From Anisus vortex (Eukaryota; Mollusca; Gastropoda; Planorbidae), in NCBI GenBank assembly GCA_949126835.1, contig OX421494.1, positions 20,772,196 through 20,836,195 of the forward strand: a stretch of DNA of 64,000 nucleotides, written 5' to 3'. Each line of letters opens with the position of its first letter. The first letter of the stretch is position 1. The position numbers were made by a program, and so were the translations under genes. Under the pieces are notes generated by a model. It was not told the DNA's origin. It worked only from the letters and a program-made list of their open reading frames with translations, and ran no database searches. This document shows, in pieces, positions 9,848 to 21,023 of the stretch.

Positions 9848-10607
9848 TTTTTTTGTAAAGAACTGTTGATTTAGTACTGGTTTTATTGTGTTTGTAGAAT
9901 GTTAATGTTAGTGAACATAATTAATATATGAGGAAAATGGAAATACCCGATGAGTTTAGTATTAAAAAGTATTTTTTACCAAATGTCATAAAAAGTATTA
10001 TTAAATAAGATTATACAATAGGATAGCGACCAGCTTCAGGTATAGACCCAACAATAAGGCTTTTTATAATACCATCGCCACAAGACTCTCAAAGGAATAG
10101 ATTTAGCCATACTTGCTTATATTGTTTATAAGAGAAATATGGAATTTATTCGGGGATTTAATAAGGGAATATGGGAATACTATTTATCTAGATAGTTAAG
10201 CTTGTAATCTTCAGTTCATTTATTTCACTGGCTGCGAGAAGCAATGGATTTCGTGACCAGCATGAAGTCCAGCTACAGTTAATACATTCTATATCATACA
10301 TTAACTCTATCCCCTCAATATGGGAAGTGCAGCGCGAGCCTCGACTACCAAAAACAAAAGTTGTTCAAGTCTTACTACGACCATACTACAAGCATAAAGT
10401 ATCACTTGACCGCGTCTCAAAGCTTTAACCGGATACAGCGACTGGCCGCGCCATCAATCACGTGCACAAAGCCATTTGTTCCTTTTCTTATTACTTGTTT
10501 CCCCAGCCCTCGGTGTACGGCTCGCCGATTGACATCAATTTACATTATGAAGAGACCTGTCGTGCTGACAATGAGGTCAGTTCTTCCCTCGTTCTCGTGT
10601 GTCTTGT
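9848..10607. other. Gene-less stretch, no recognised gene
   Basis: AT-rich to about 10320, then a more GC-balanced segment (10320-10560) containing a CACGTG E-box-like hexamer. The 101-codon frame at 10361-10666 runs into the next tandem array and resembles no family I know. I cannot tell whether the GC-balanced part is an exon, a regulatory segment or an old repeat. Confidence 0.4.
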
Positions 10608-10940
10608 TGTGTGTTTCTACAGCTAGATTTCTAGCCAGTTGTGTGTCTCTACAGCTAGATTTCTAGCCAGTTGTGTGTCTCTACCGCTAGATTTCTAGCC
10701 AGTTGTGTGTCTCTACCGCTAGATTTCTAGCCAGTTGTGTGTCTCTACAGCTAGATTTCTAGCCAGTTGTGTGTCTCTACAGCTAGATTTCTAGCCAGTT
10801 GTGTGTCTCTAAAGCTAGATTTCTATCCCGTTGTGTGTTTCTGCAGCTAAATTTCTAGCCAGTTCTCGTGTGTCTCTAAAGTTAGAGTTCCAGACCCGTC
10901 TTGTGTGTGTCTCAGGTTAGGATTCTAGCCAGTTCTCTTA
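10608..10940. repeat. Minisatellite, 32-bp unit, about 10 copies
   Basis: Units contain TCTCTACAGCTAGATTTCTA then GCCAGTTGTGTG at 32-bp spacing. The 5' copies are nearly identical and the copies after about 10800 decay progressively. Confidence 0.9.
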
Positions 10941-11766
10941 TGACCCCAAGGTCAGAGTTATAACCAATGCTCACTAAATTTCGTTAGGGCGATTAAACGA
11001 ACTGAAATTTTCCAAGTACATGTATAGAAATTGATGTCTTCAAAGCACAACTAACGGTATCAGACACTAGGTATGAACTAAGATGAGCAGTTCTCTATTT
11101 GAGTAAATCATACAACTCTTAATCAGTGTATGGTTTATATAGTAAAGATAAGGTACATGACCTATAGTGAGCTTCTATACATTTTCATTACCTTGTAGAG
11201 TTTTCAATGGGTTGAAGTAGTTTATAAGTGCTGTTTCTAAATAATAACCTTTGGCGATGATTATGTGAATAATGTAAAAGAAAAAATAGGTAGAATGCAT
11301 GTCCGTGTGTGCATGTTTGTGTATATACGCGCGAAATAGTGTATTACACCGATCCCATTTCCTAAACAACTGAAAAATGTCCACCACATCCTCTGCTAAA
11401 AATGTTATAGCTACTAGTGTTATATTTACTTTTTGCTTCAAATGTTATGGACAAAAGTCACGCACCTTGAATATCGATATCTATTTTTAGAACTCTTGTA
11501 GCATTTTAGCTTTTAGCTTTTAGCTTTCGTGATACGAAATTGTCCAAATATCCAAGCGATCTATTCCAGGACAATTTCACGACGTAATACATCTGCTTGT
11601 CATACCGTAAACAAAGAGAACTATTTCATGTTTTAGAAATCTATATCTAGACTATGTCTACAAATACATACTCATATATTATACCTCTATCCACCTCATG
11701 GTTCAGCCTTGCGGCGTTAGCATCTGTATCTCTTCCACACATACATAAACACACAATACCTTAAGC
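10941..11766. other. Gene-less stretch, nothing recognised
   Basis: AT-rich sequence. A triple TTTTAGC repeat lies near 11505-11525. The minus-strand frame at 11175-11441 has no domain and includes low-complexity His/Thr residues. Confidence 0.5.
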
Positions 11767-11935
11767 CAGGGGTCGGCAACCTTTTGATAATAGAGTGCCA
11801 AAGTAGGATCTCTAATTCATTCAGCGTGCAAACAGCTTAAACGTCATCCGGATCTAGCACTCAATTTCTTGTAGAAGAGACTTGAATTGTCGTTTTTGGA
11901 GGTCCTCCGCATGGCATTGAAAATTAGAACATCGG
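11767..11935 (+). repeat. hAT-like MITE fragment (CAGGGGTCGGCAACC family)
   Basis: The left terminus CAGGGGTCGGCAACCTTTTG and the following GAGTGCCAAAGTAGGATC and ATTCATTCAGCGTGC stretches match the complete copy at 61370-61575. The right terminus is absent, so the copy is truncated near 11935. Confidence 0.75.
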
Positions 11936-12397
11936 GGGGTATCTTTTATTATCATTACCGTGTAAATTGTTCACTTAAGTTGTTCAATTGTTATTGTTTT
12001 GTTTTTTGTCTTCAGAAAAGTAGACTAATTGTCACATGTTATTTTATATATTAAAGTTTGCTTAGCCAGCAATATTGAAATCAAAACAAGGGTTTGGCTA
12101 AGGTCAAAGTGTTTTGCTGGAAAAATATTTGTTTTTGTCGATCAGGACAAAGTTTTTATTTTGTCGTTTCGTGATTTCTTAGACTGTTCTAATCGTTGTT
12201 GTGTTGTTCTATGGATGACTCTATAGTTAAGTAATTTAAAAGTAATAAATCATTATAGAACACATTGTGATAGAGTGTACAATGACATCTTGTATAGTTA
12301 TTGTATAGCATTCTTGTACATACACACGGCCAAACCCCTTAGACTTGCGCACACACACACACACACATATTATATCTTTGAGGAATCCCCCGTCCGA
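11936..12397. other. Gene-less stretch with a short CA repeat
   Basis: AT-rich DNA. An (AC) run of about 20 bases lies near 12349-12367. The 65-codon frame at 12029-12226 shows no recognisable protein feature. Confidence 0.5.
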
Positions 12398-12399
12398 CC

Positions 12400-12667
12400 A
12401 AATTGATAGACAGTATATGTACAGCAGCGTTCACCAGTTTTCAGTGATCAGTGCACATTAGGGGATTGTGTGGCCAGAACAATGCCCGGCCACCTTTACG
12501 TTGCCCCAACTAAAGTCAGGTACCCTTTAGACCTCGGTTGATTCCATGCAGGCCCCCCCCCTCCCAATCCCAGAACAGGGAAACAAAACCTAGCCGACAC
12601 CTCGATTCGAACAAAGGAGCTTCGTTATGCCAGTTGAACACGCAGTCGTGCGGCCACTGTGCCACAT
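12400..12667 (-). repeat. tRNA-derived SINE, minus strand
   Basis: Read on the minus strand there is a tRNA-like head with a B box (TGTTCGAATCGA) at the right. The body follows: CTGACTTTAGTTGGGGCAA, then GGCCGGGCATTGTTCTGGCC and ACACAATCCCCT. The same body occurs at 43351-43598 on the plus strand. A C9 run interrupts this copy near 12549-12557. A piece of its tail (GGTGAACGCTGCT and a TCAATTTGGTCGGACG-like stretch) also occurs alone near 24000-24040. Confidence 0.78.
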
Positions 12668-12736
12668 GGATCTATACATCTTGTAGTTCAATGTGAAGTC
12701 TCAGCCAATATAAACTTGCGTACTTATTGGTTCTAT

Positions 12737-13019
12737 CAAAGACTATAATAGGATGAACCGCTTGCTCTATTTTTAGATCTTATATTTCTTTTTTTTCCCC
12801 TGCGCAAACAAAAAGGCTGTCTTAAATGACTTCTACGCTCTACGATTGCATTAAAGATTTTCGCTGTAAAAAACTTTCGATTTTAATATGTATTTTCCCT
12901 TGCGAAAACCATAGGGAAATAATAAACCGGAAGTCGAGAGAAAGTAGCGCGATTAAAAATTTCCAGTTATGAAATAGCAGAAATATCAAAGCAAGCGGTC
13001 CATCTTATTATAGTCTTTG
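12737..13019. mobile_element. MITE, CATAGACTATAATA family, copy 2
   Basis: Ends are CAAAGACTATAATAGGATGA with CCGCTTGCT on the left and GCAAGCGGTCCATCTTATTA with TAGTCTTTG on the right. Length is about 283 bp. Its flanks (GGTTCTAT and ATTCTGTA) are only partly alike, so the target duplication is eroded or absent. Confidence 0.82.
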
Positions 13020-14528
13020 ATTCTGTAGAGTTAGAAAACACATCATTCGGACTCAGAAACACACAAACACACGTTTGTTATTTTTGTGTTTTCAAAACAA
13101 CAGTTAGACCAGCGTTTAAACACCCTTGTAATGATTTCAGAGTTCTTTCTTTCTAAAAAAATTTCACGCAGCTAGATCAATGGGCGCTTCTGAAATAATC
13201 AAAAACAATTCCTTCAAAGTGCAAAACAACTTCAATTTTTTTTGGCCTTTTAATCTTCTGAAAAAAAACACACAAGAATTGACACGATAATTATACGTGT
13301 TAGGGTTGGGAAACATTCTCAGCATAAACAACAACCACAAACAACTCCCAGAACGAGGCGAGAAAAATAATCCATAGAGTTTTCGAGAAGAATAAGTTTT
13401 TTTCGTGACGTCATAACCTTGGGGGGGGGGGGGGGGGTTGGACCAGTGAGAATATCTATAAGAACAGTTTGCGCAAAGATCTCTTCACTGGGATGTGAAT
13501 GGAATTATTTGTCTTTTTTAAATAGAGGCATATCTTTGTTGTTTTGTTTTTATGGGATTGTAGATTTTTCTATTTCAATAGACACACATCTGCACGTATT
13601 ATGTCCACAGGAGAGTTCGATGGAAACTGAGGGCGGGAAATGGGTGGGAGTGGGACAGAACCGAAAATTGTTCTGAGACTTCAAAGGAGAAATGTAAAGA
13701 GTTTGTGTCTTTGTGTGTATGTGTGTGCGTGCCTTTCCTCGTTTTTTGTATCTGTGTGCTTGCTTGTTTGTGTGTTCAAGTGACAAGAACATTATAATTA
13801 TGTTTACAGTGCTGCCCGGCTGCATTGTACTTTTTTTTATTTATTCTGACTAGTGTTGACTTTTTACCTCGAAGAGATCAATGATCATTACAGTTAGATA
13901 TTTTTGAAAAACTCCTTGGCATAGAAGCAATAACGGAATTAAATACAAGGGCTTTTGAGACACCCACATGTATTGTATCCACTTTGCATAACAATGTGGA
14001 CCTCTGTATAATATTAATTAATAATAATAAAAATTGGTATCGTGAATGCATACTATGTCATTATGGGGTGGCTCTCTTTTGATTATGGAGAAAAATAAGG
14101 GATTCGGCTCTGTGTTGCATTTTAAATGCCCACCACTGCATTAGAGACTTTCATACATTTCTCTGTTTCGATACTCCAGATTTCAAATTGATCAAACACA
14201 TTTAAAAAAACATAAAATAATATTCCCTCGCACCGCCTCTCGCGTTTTGTGGGTAGCCACAAGAAGAGGCTACTATTTTATTATTTCTACACTTGAGAAT
14301 TATCTTACCTTGGTCACGCCCACTACGTATTAAAAGCATGAAGGTGGTTTAAAAAAATAAAACGTTTTGTTTAGATTAGGCAATGTTTAATTGATGACTA
14401 CTGCATTTTGTTGACAGCAACGATCAAGACACACAAACATACAACAACAACCAAAAATATCAAAATACAATAAGTAGTGAATATAAAACAAAACAAAAAC
14501 AACAAAATATTATATAATTATCGGGTCA
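13020..14528. other. Gene-less stretch with homopolymers
   Basis: AT-rich. A run of about 17 G lies at 13421-13437. Frames at 13419-13676 (plus) and 13550-13825 (minus) overlap antisense in low-complexity DNA and show no domain. ATTTTA-rich tracts occupy 14000-14520. Confidence 0.5.
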
Positions 14529-14800
14529 TTGATTTTCTCTCTCACCTTCTCTCTCTTTCTCTCTCTCTCCCCTTCTCTCTCTTCCCTGCTCTCTCCCCTT
14601 CTTTCTTCCCCTCTCCTTGTCTCTCTCTCATATTCTCTCTTCCATTCTCTATCTTCTTCTCTCTCTCCTTCTCTCTCTCTCTCTCCCATTCTCTCTCCCA
14701 TTCTCTATCTTCTTCTCTCTCTCCTTCTCTCTCTCTCTCCCATTCTCTATTCTCTTCTCTCTCTCTCCTTTTCTCTCTCCCTCTCTCTCTCTCTATTGGA
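14529..14800. repeat. CT-rich microsatellite block
   Basis: About 270 bp of CTCTCT runs broken by TTC, CC and ATT interruptions. It produces overlapping open frames on both strands (Ser/Leu-rich or Arg/Glu-rich), which are artefacts of the repeat and not genes. Confidence 0.9.
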
Positions 14801-15809
14801 ATTAGAGCTACAAAGGAAGAGGTAGGCAAGACGGACCAACTGGTATCGTTCTATTTTATGTGTCAGTAGATCGATACCGAAGTCAAGGAATGGAAGGATT
14901 AGCTTCGCCTTCAACACATGCAAATATTAGCATATTGATACTTGAAAGATTGTTTTTTTTTTCAGCTCATGTGTTGTTCTTTTTTTCATTACTATGATTA
15001 TTTGTCAGAGTGAGTGAAAACACTGAATACTGACAAGATTATTATTTTTTTGGTGGCAGCGGTGCTAACTCAAGACACTGAGATAGAACGTACAAACTAG
15101 ATATCGTGCTGTTGTTTTCTAAAGTATATTTTTTTATAGTAAACAAATAGACATTAAGGTTAGTAAATGTGTGTGTAGCTTTGCTATATGTGACAAAAAA
15201 GCTATAAAATAACGTTATTGTTTGTTTAAAATACATTATTTAAAAATAAAATATAATGAAATATTTAGTTCTATGATATAGAAATATACAAAATTAAAAA
15301 TAGCCAATGTGAATTAATAAAAGCGTTATCTAGTTGAAGTCCTAAGTAATATAATACCAATTTTTAATTGGATAAATTAATTCCACTCCATTCATTGGTC
15401 AATATAAGGCGACGATGACAATCATTTGTATAGCGATTCTATACATGCTAACCCATTCAGCACGCTCAGTGCGCTCAATTCCCACAACTATGGATATTAT
15501 CTGAAATTCAATGGTAAACCATAGACCATCGTCCAAGAGTCGCTTATTTAAGCACCATCTTGTTTCCGGTAAATGTTGTATTTTTACATTGCTGTAAATC
15601 TCGAGCCTTTAAAAATCCTGTATATTAAATTAACTTTTTAAAACTTGGTAAGGCGAAATCTTCATAAGGATAATGCAGATAAAGGATATAGTCCGTTTAA
15701 CGTGCATAAAATGTGTAAATAGTTTATTTATTGTGTATTTTAAATTGACTCGACGATTCATTTAAAGTTATTTATTTTTATTTAATTATCTAGTAGTATC
15801 CCTACAGAC
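14801..15809. other. Gene-less stretch, nothing recognised except a short repeat relic
   Basis: AT-rich. At about 15440-15490 a relic containing CATGCTAACCCATTCAGCAC and GCTCAGTGCGCTC resembles the inner end of the inverted repeat arms at 17560 and 20780. The minus-strand frame at 15042-15236 is not recognisable. Confidence 0.45.
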
Positions 15810-16271
15810 CATAGACTATAATATACATAAACCGCTTGCTTTAGTATTTCTGCTATATGATGACTTGAAACACTGATGTTCGGAATTCCTGATTCTAAAT
15901 AACGTAATTGCTATACAGGAAATAAAGTTATTGATATACAATTTCCGTTTTATTTAATCGCTATGATTTTCTCAATGAAAAATTAAAATCGAAAGTTGTA
16001 CAGAGCGGAAACATTTATAGATCAGTGTTGTGTGCGCACGGAAAAAGAACCGCCTGCTCTAAAAATAGAGCAGGCGGTCCATCTTATTATAGTCAATGAT
16101 AATAGGATTAATAGGCCTACAAGTATTCATTTAAAGTCGCAAAAAATGCGATTTAATAAAACGGAACTTGTATAACAATTACTTTATTTAGAATCGGGAA
16201 TTGCAAAAAAAAAAAAGAAGATAATAGCATAAAAAACTAAAGCAAGCGGTCCATGTATATTATAGTCTATG
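15810..16271. mobile_element. Composite MITE, CATAGACTATAATA family, copy 3
   Basis: Outer ends CATAGACTATAATA and TATAGTCTATG are flanked by CTACAGAC (15802-15809) and CTACAGAT (16272-16279), a 7/8 target duplication. At about 462 bp it is longer than its relatives. An extra copy of the right terminus (GGCGGTCCATCTTATTA at about 16074) lies inside. It sits in a near-perfect hairpin (ACCGCCTGCTCT, short A-rich loop, AGAGCAGGCGGT, about 16050-16081). The element therefore looks like two overlapping copies or a nested insertion. Confidence 0.78.
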
Positions 16272-16452
16272 CTACAGATCAAATCGATTCATGACTTAAA
16301 GAATATTTGTGAAAGGCTTTTTTAAATAATTCATTTATAGTTATTTATTTGGCTTAGAGAATATTGGCTTACAACAATAATGTGTTCTCGTAGTCTCTAC
16401 ATATTTCAAGTATGCAATTTTACTTTGCAGTCTGAAAACTTCGGAAAAAATA

Positions 16453-16498
16453 CTTTCTAGCACTTTCTAGCACTTTCTAGCACTTTTTAGCACTTTCT
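16453..16498. repeat. Short tandem repeat, 10-bp unit
   Basis: The unit CTTTCTAGCA repeats about 4.5 times with one substitution. Confidence 0.9.
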
Positions 16499-16648
16499 GA
16501 ACCAAAACGTATAGACTATAAGGCACGAAGTGATGTAGTTCATTGTTGGAGTTTTTTTTCTCAGATTGTTATAGAATCTAAGGGTACTCATTATTGATCA
16601 ATGCACTGTAAAGTAATTATTGTAAACAGGTTCAAGCAGTAAATTCTT

Positions 16649-17331
16649 CCTAGTGTGTTTGTTTCCTAGTGTGTTTGTTTACTAGTGTGTTTGTTTCCTA
16701 GTGTGTTTGTTTACTAGTGTGTTTGTTTACTAGTGTGTTTGTTTCATAGTGTGTTTGTTTCATAGTGTGTTTGTTTACTAGTGTGTTTGTTTCATAGTGT
16801 GTTTGTTTCATAGTGTGTTTGTTTCATAGTGTGTTTGTTTCCTAGTGTGTTTGTTTACTAGTGTGTTTGTTTACTAGTGTGTTTGTTTCCTAGTGTGTTT
16901 GTTTCCTAGTGTGTTTGTTTACTAGTGTGTTTGTTTACTAGTGTGTTTGTTTACTAGTGTGTTTGTTTACTAGTGTGTTTGTTTCCTAGTGTGTTTGTTT
17001 CCTAGTGTGTTTGTTTACTAGTGTGTTTGTTTACTAGTGTGTTTGTTTACTAGTGTGTTTGTTTCCTAGTGTGTTTGTCTCCTAGTGTGTTTGTTTACTA
17101 GTGTGTTTGTTTACTAGTGTGTTTGTTTACTAGTGTGTTTGTTTACTAGTGTGTTTGTTTCCTAGTGTGTTTGTCTCCTAGTGTGTTTGTTTACTAGTGT
17201 GTTTGTTTCCTAGTGTGTTTGTTTCCTAGTGTGTTTGTTTACTAGTGTGTTTGTTTACTATTGTGTTTGTTTACTATTGTGTTTGTTTCCTAGTGTGTTT
17301 GTTTCCTAGTGTGTTTGTTTTCTAGTGTGTC
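16649..17331. repeat. Left arm array: 16-bp tandem repeat, about 43 copies
   Basis: The unit TAGTGTGTTTGTTTAC (variants ending TTCC, TTCA or TCTCC) repeats without gaps for about 680 bp. It is the reverse complement of the array at 21024-22165 and forms the outer part of a large inverted repeat. Confidence 0.95.
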
Positions 17332-17680
17332 AGTCCCCAATCGTGTTTGTCCGCTTCCTGATTTGTTATTTCTCCCGAGATGTCCTATTTTTCAGCGTGT
17401 CATCGGAAATAGAGTTATTTATTACTTCCCTTTACCTCAGCGTTTCAAACAATTGGTAGTTGTCTTTTCCTGACCCGTTTCTTTTTAAATACTTCTACTT
17501 CGCGACCCACTGACATTTCTATCACCTTCACTCTAGCCACAAGTTTGTCTCATACCACGAGCGCACTGAGCATGCTAAATGTAATAGCATGGATAGAACT
17601 TTTGATAGAAGTGCTATGTAAATAGCCATTACCATCATCGTAATAATGGAATGACCCTATCATTAATCGAGTGGCTTGAG
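17332..17680. repeat. Unique-sequence part of the left inverted arm
   Basis: About 349 bp, reverse complementary to 20699-21023. Its inner end (GCATGCTAAATGTAATAGCATGG, cut here only by spacing, then GTGCTATGTAAATAGCC) also resembles short dispersed relics at 47830-47870 and 56215-56270. That end may therefore be an older dispersed repeat captured in the arm. Confidence 0.85.
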
Positions 17681-19379
17681 TGTATTATTTCATAGTGAAC
17701 GGACGAAAGCAGACGTGGGCAATAACGATACGAACAAGTTTTCTTTTGTTTTCGACTGTATTTTTTTTTCCCAGTTAAATATTTTAGCAAACATAATTTA
17801 ATTTTAAATGACGAAGAAAACGCTGTGACATTAGTAATGACAGGCTATCATTTTTATACATAAGCGTCCAAATAATTATTTTTCCATATCTATCTTTATT
17901 CTATATAGATCTAAATAATTTCCCAGAGGGAGAAATAAAAAACAACTCATATTTTTTTTTAATCAGGCCTACATCAGAAAAATATTTCCACTTGTGGAGT
18001 GGGGTCGCACGTCCCACTCAAACCAGACTCCCCGCACGCTGACTGCCAAGTCTGTACACAAAGAACCAAATAATAATTTCCCAGAATAAAATTCCAGCAC
18101 ATCGTCTAGTTTCCATCATAGCCAGAAGCAATGATGCGAGGCTCCCTGGTAATGAACGTAATGTGATACTCTTGGTGCATATGGGAAAGGGGAGGGAGGG
18201 GGGGTAGTGTTGGGAAGGGGAGTTAATGTGGACACCAGAAAGAGGCGTTAACTCTTTTGACATTTATCTTTTTTATTAATTTTACTTTTTTTTTTCTTTT
18301 TTCGTATCCTTTTTCTTTTTTGATGGTTGCAATTAATTGTACAAGGTAAAAATCAGGCATTTTGTCTCTGCCAGTATTCTATTAACGTAGTGATGTTTAT
18401 TGTTATAAATGTAGGTTATATTGAATGGGAATAGCACAAGACACAGGAAAGGAGTAAAAGGAAGGGGGAGAGTATGCTGTCATATAATATGCTTTATGTT
18501 ATCCCGTTCGTTGTTTCATGTCACTTATGTTTTATGTCACTCTTTGGCCTTTCCGGTTTAGATAGATGTCACATTTTCTTTATGGTGTCACATTTCTAGT
18601 AAAAAAATTTTGTGTGTCACTTTGGCTGTCACACAAGGATTAACACATAGGCCTATTTGCCCCCCACTATATCAGAATGCCATATCATTTGGGCTGGGTT
18701 TTTTTCTCAGTACCTCTTCTAGGAACTCTTTAGAGACACATATAAAAAAAAACGTTAAAAAACTCGTGTCTACAAAATGTATTATTAACAAAAATAGTTA
18801 ACGGTCAGATAAAACATGTCACTTTTAGTAGAAAGATGACACATTTGTTGAAGTGAAATAATTTGGGATGGGAGAGATAGATGGAAGCAGAAAGAAAGAA
18901 AACCAGAATAAGAGAGAGTGAAAAAGAGGAAGAGAGAAAATGGGGTACAAAAGATATCCATGCGCTTGAAGGCATCTCGTTAATTTTTTTTTATAGGCCA
19001 GTGAGCCTACATTAGATTATTTAAAAAAATCGCTCTTTTAATTAAAACGTTTTTCTAAGTTTTCTTCATTTTTTCCAGTTGATTTTGTCAAATTTAGTTC
19101 GTTATTCGCATAAGCTAATATTGATATTCATTATAATTCTATGTGTATGCACTATTAATGTATGATCAATGCAACTTTTTATTTATTTATTTAGGCTTAT
19201 CTCCCTTACTAATTGAAAATTATATCCGCCTTCCGTTTAGAATTCAAATCTTCTTTCAAATTAAATCTATATTCCCGCAATGATAATATGATATCTTTAT
19301 TCAACGTTATACTCTCTATAATCAATATATATATATATATATAGTTATATCTATATCTTATCTTTATTCAAAGTAATGT
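17681..19379. other. Loop of the inverted repeat, left half: no gene recognised
   Basis: AT-rich. A minus-strand frame at 18018-18263 (81 codons, hydrophobic patch near its C-terminus) and a plus-strand frame at 18610-18801 have no recognisable motif. A GA-rich run lies at 18880-18940 and a (TA)9-like run at 19325-19342. Confidence 0.45.
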
Positions 19380-19493
19380 AATGGGCCGTATTGCTGCTGA
19401 GAGTTAACACCCTTGCCCCTTTTACAAGTCAATCTTATATGACTGACTTGTAATTTACAAGGGTGTTAACTCTCAGCAGCAATACGGCCCATT
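19380..19493. repeat. Perfect palindromic hairpin, 36-bp arms
   Basis: Bases 19380-19415 (starting AATGGGCCGTATTGCTGCTG) and 19458-19493 are exact reverse complements over 36 bp. Inside, TTACAAGTCA and TGACTTGTAA pair again, leaving a small loop, so almost the whole 114 bp can fold. A tiny MITE or a hairpin RNA precursor are both possible. No transposase or duplication supports the first, and transcription is unknown for the second. Confidence 0.88.
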
Positions 19494-20232
19494 GAATTTA
19501 CATTTAATGAATATTATCTTATTCCAATATAATTATTTCTGTAAACTTTGTATAATTCAGTGTCATCTTCTTACTTGTAGAATGACGCTATTTTTAGCAA
19601 GATGGAGATCATTATTTACTTTTGTTTTTAAATTTAAAACACTCGCATCATTTAATAATATAATGGGCCACTCGGGTTTAATTTCCGCTTTGTCCACTCA
19701 ATCTAGTTTAAGTCCTTACACAGTGGCAGTCCGTGACGTCACCCATACTTTGTTTTGGGGACTGAGATTCAATGGTGTTAGCTATATTCTTTAAGAAGAG
19801 ATACATTTTACCGAGATGTAATGCAGATGTAATAGAACTCACGCGTTCGAAACTTTAAAAAATCAAACTATTGTAGTAAATATTGTTTCTCTTAAAGTTT
19901 GTAAATAAAGTTTGTCTCTATATTTGATGAAACTAAGAGAAGAGTAAACTAGATCATTTGTTCCTAGCCCTCCTTCTTCCGTTCACATCGTTCAGGCTTT
20001 TCGCTTTTTAAATATCCAACAAACGAACCTTTCACTGACCGTTACCCATCAGCCATGTTTCAAACCCCAACTTTAATCAATATTAGTTTTTACTCGACGT
20101 TACCAAGAACATTTTTGCGTAACTTCAACATAGTTCTCTCCTCAACCTAACTCTGGATGGGGGCTAGAATTACCTACAGGTTGAAGACCGCTGAACTAGA
20201 TCATACTTTCCCAGAATATATTGAGTCAATAA
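19494..20232. other. Loop of the inverted repeat, middle: nothing recognised
   Basis: The 100-codon plus-strand frame at 19492-19794 has no signature. AATAAA-like and AT-rich tracts occur around 19850-19930. I see no splice-linked coding pattern. Confidence 0.45.
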
Positions 20233-20575
20233 TAATAATAATACGACTTGTATAGCGCATATCCCGTTGGAAACAGTTCTATGCGCTGTCAACAGTTACA
20301 GACATAGTGCATACAACGAATAAAAGACAAAATTGTATAAATGAAAAATAATTAAAATAATAAACTGCTAATTGAATAGGTAGGTCTTCAGCCGACTTCT
20401 GAAAGGCTTGGGCTCTGTCGAAGTTGTAGTGGGAGGGCATTCCATGCGGACGGGCCTACGTATGAGAATGCCCGTTCGCCAGCGGTCACCAGTTAAACAC
20501 GAGGGATCTGAAGAGTAACTGTATCAGTCAATGGCACCCGGCCACGAAAGCAAAATGAATGACCTGAAGCGGGTA
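20233..20575. repeat. Dispersed molluscan-type repeat (TATAGCGCATATC motif)
   Basis: Opens with an (AAT)n run and CGACTTGTATAGCGCATATC. It then carries the phrases TAGGTAGGTCTTCAGCCGAC and GGGAGGGCATTCCATGCGGA. I associate these phrases with a repeat widely dispersed in molluscs; that is recollection and not a search result. No open frame is present. It lies in the loop just inside the right arm. Confidence 0.55.
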
Positions 20576-20698
20576 AAAAAAAAAAGACTCGAAAATCTAA
20601 ATCAAAAAAATCAAGAAACACTAGTGATCTATTTGTAATAGCATGATTTGCCTCAGTTGGACATTGTGGGCTATTTGAACTTGATTTTAGCTGCAGTC

Positions 20699-21023
20699 AT
20701 TGATGATAGGGTCGTTCTATTATAACGATGACGGTAATGGTTATTTACATAGCACTTCTAACCATACTATTACATTTAGCATGCTCAGTGCGCTCGTGGT
20801 ATGAGACAAACTTGTGGCTAGAGTGTAGGTAATATAAATGTCAGTGGGTCGCGAAGTAGAATTATTTAAAAAGAAACGGGCCAGGAAAAGACAACTACCA
20901 ATTTTTTGAAACGCTTAGGTAAAGGGAAGTAATAAATAACTTTATTTCCGATGACACGCTGAAAAATAGGACATCTCGGGAGAAATAACAAATCAGGAAG
21001 CGGACAAACACGATTGGGGACTG
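20699..21023. repeat. Unique-sequence part of the right inverted arm
   Basis: Reverse complement of 17332-17680 with a few small deletions (for example one between ACTTCTA and ACCATACTA). It abuts the 16-bp array directly, as on the left. Confidence 0.88.

Noticed and set aside
14510..14869. Overlapping Ser/Leu-rich and Arg/Glu-rich frames
   Set aside because: Entirely produced by a CT/GA microsatellite read in several phases.
18018..18263. 81-codon minus-strand frame with a hydrophobic C-terminal patch
   Set aside because: No family motif, no supporting neighbour and composition typical of chance frames; not listed as a gene.
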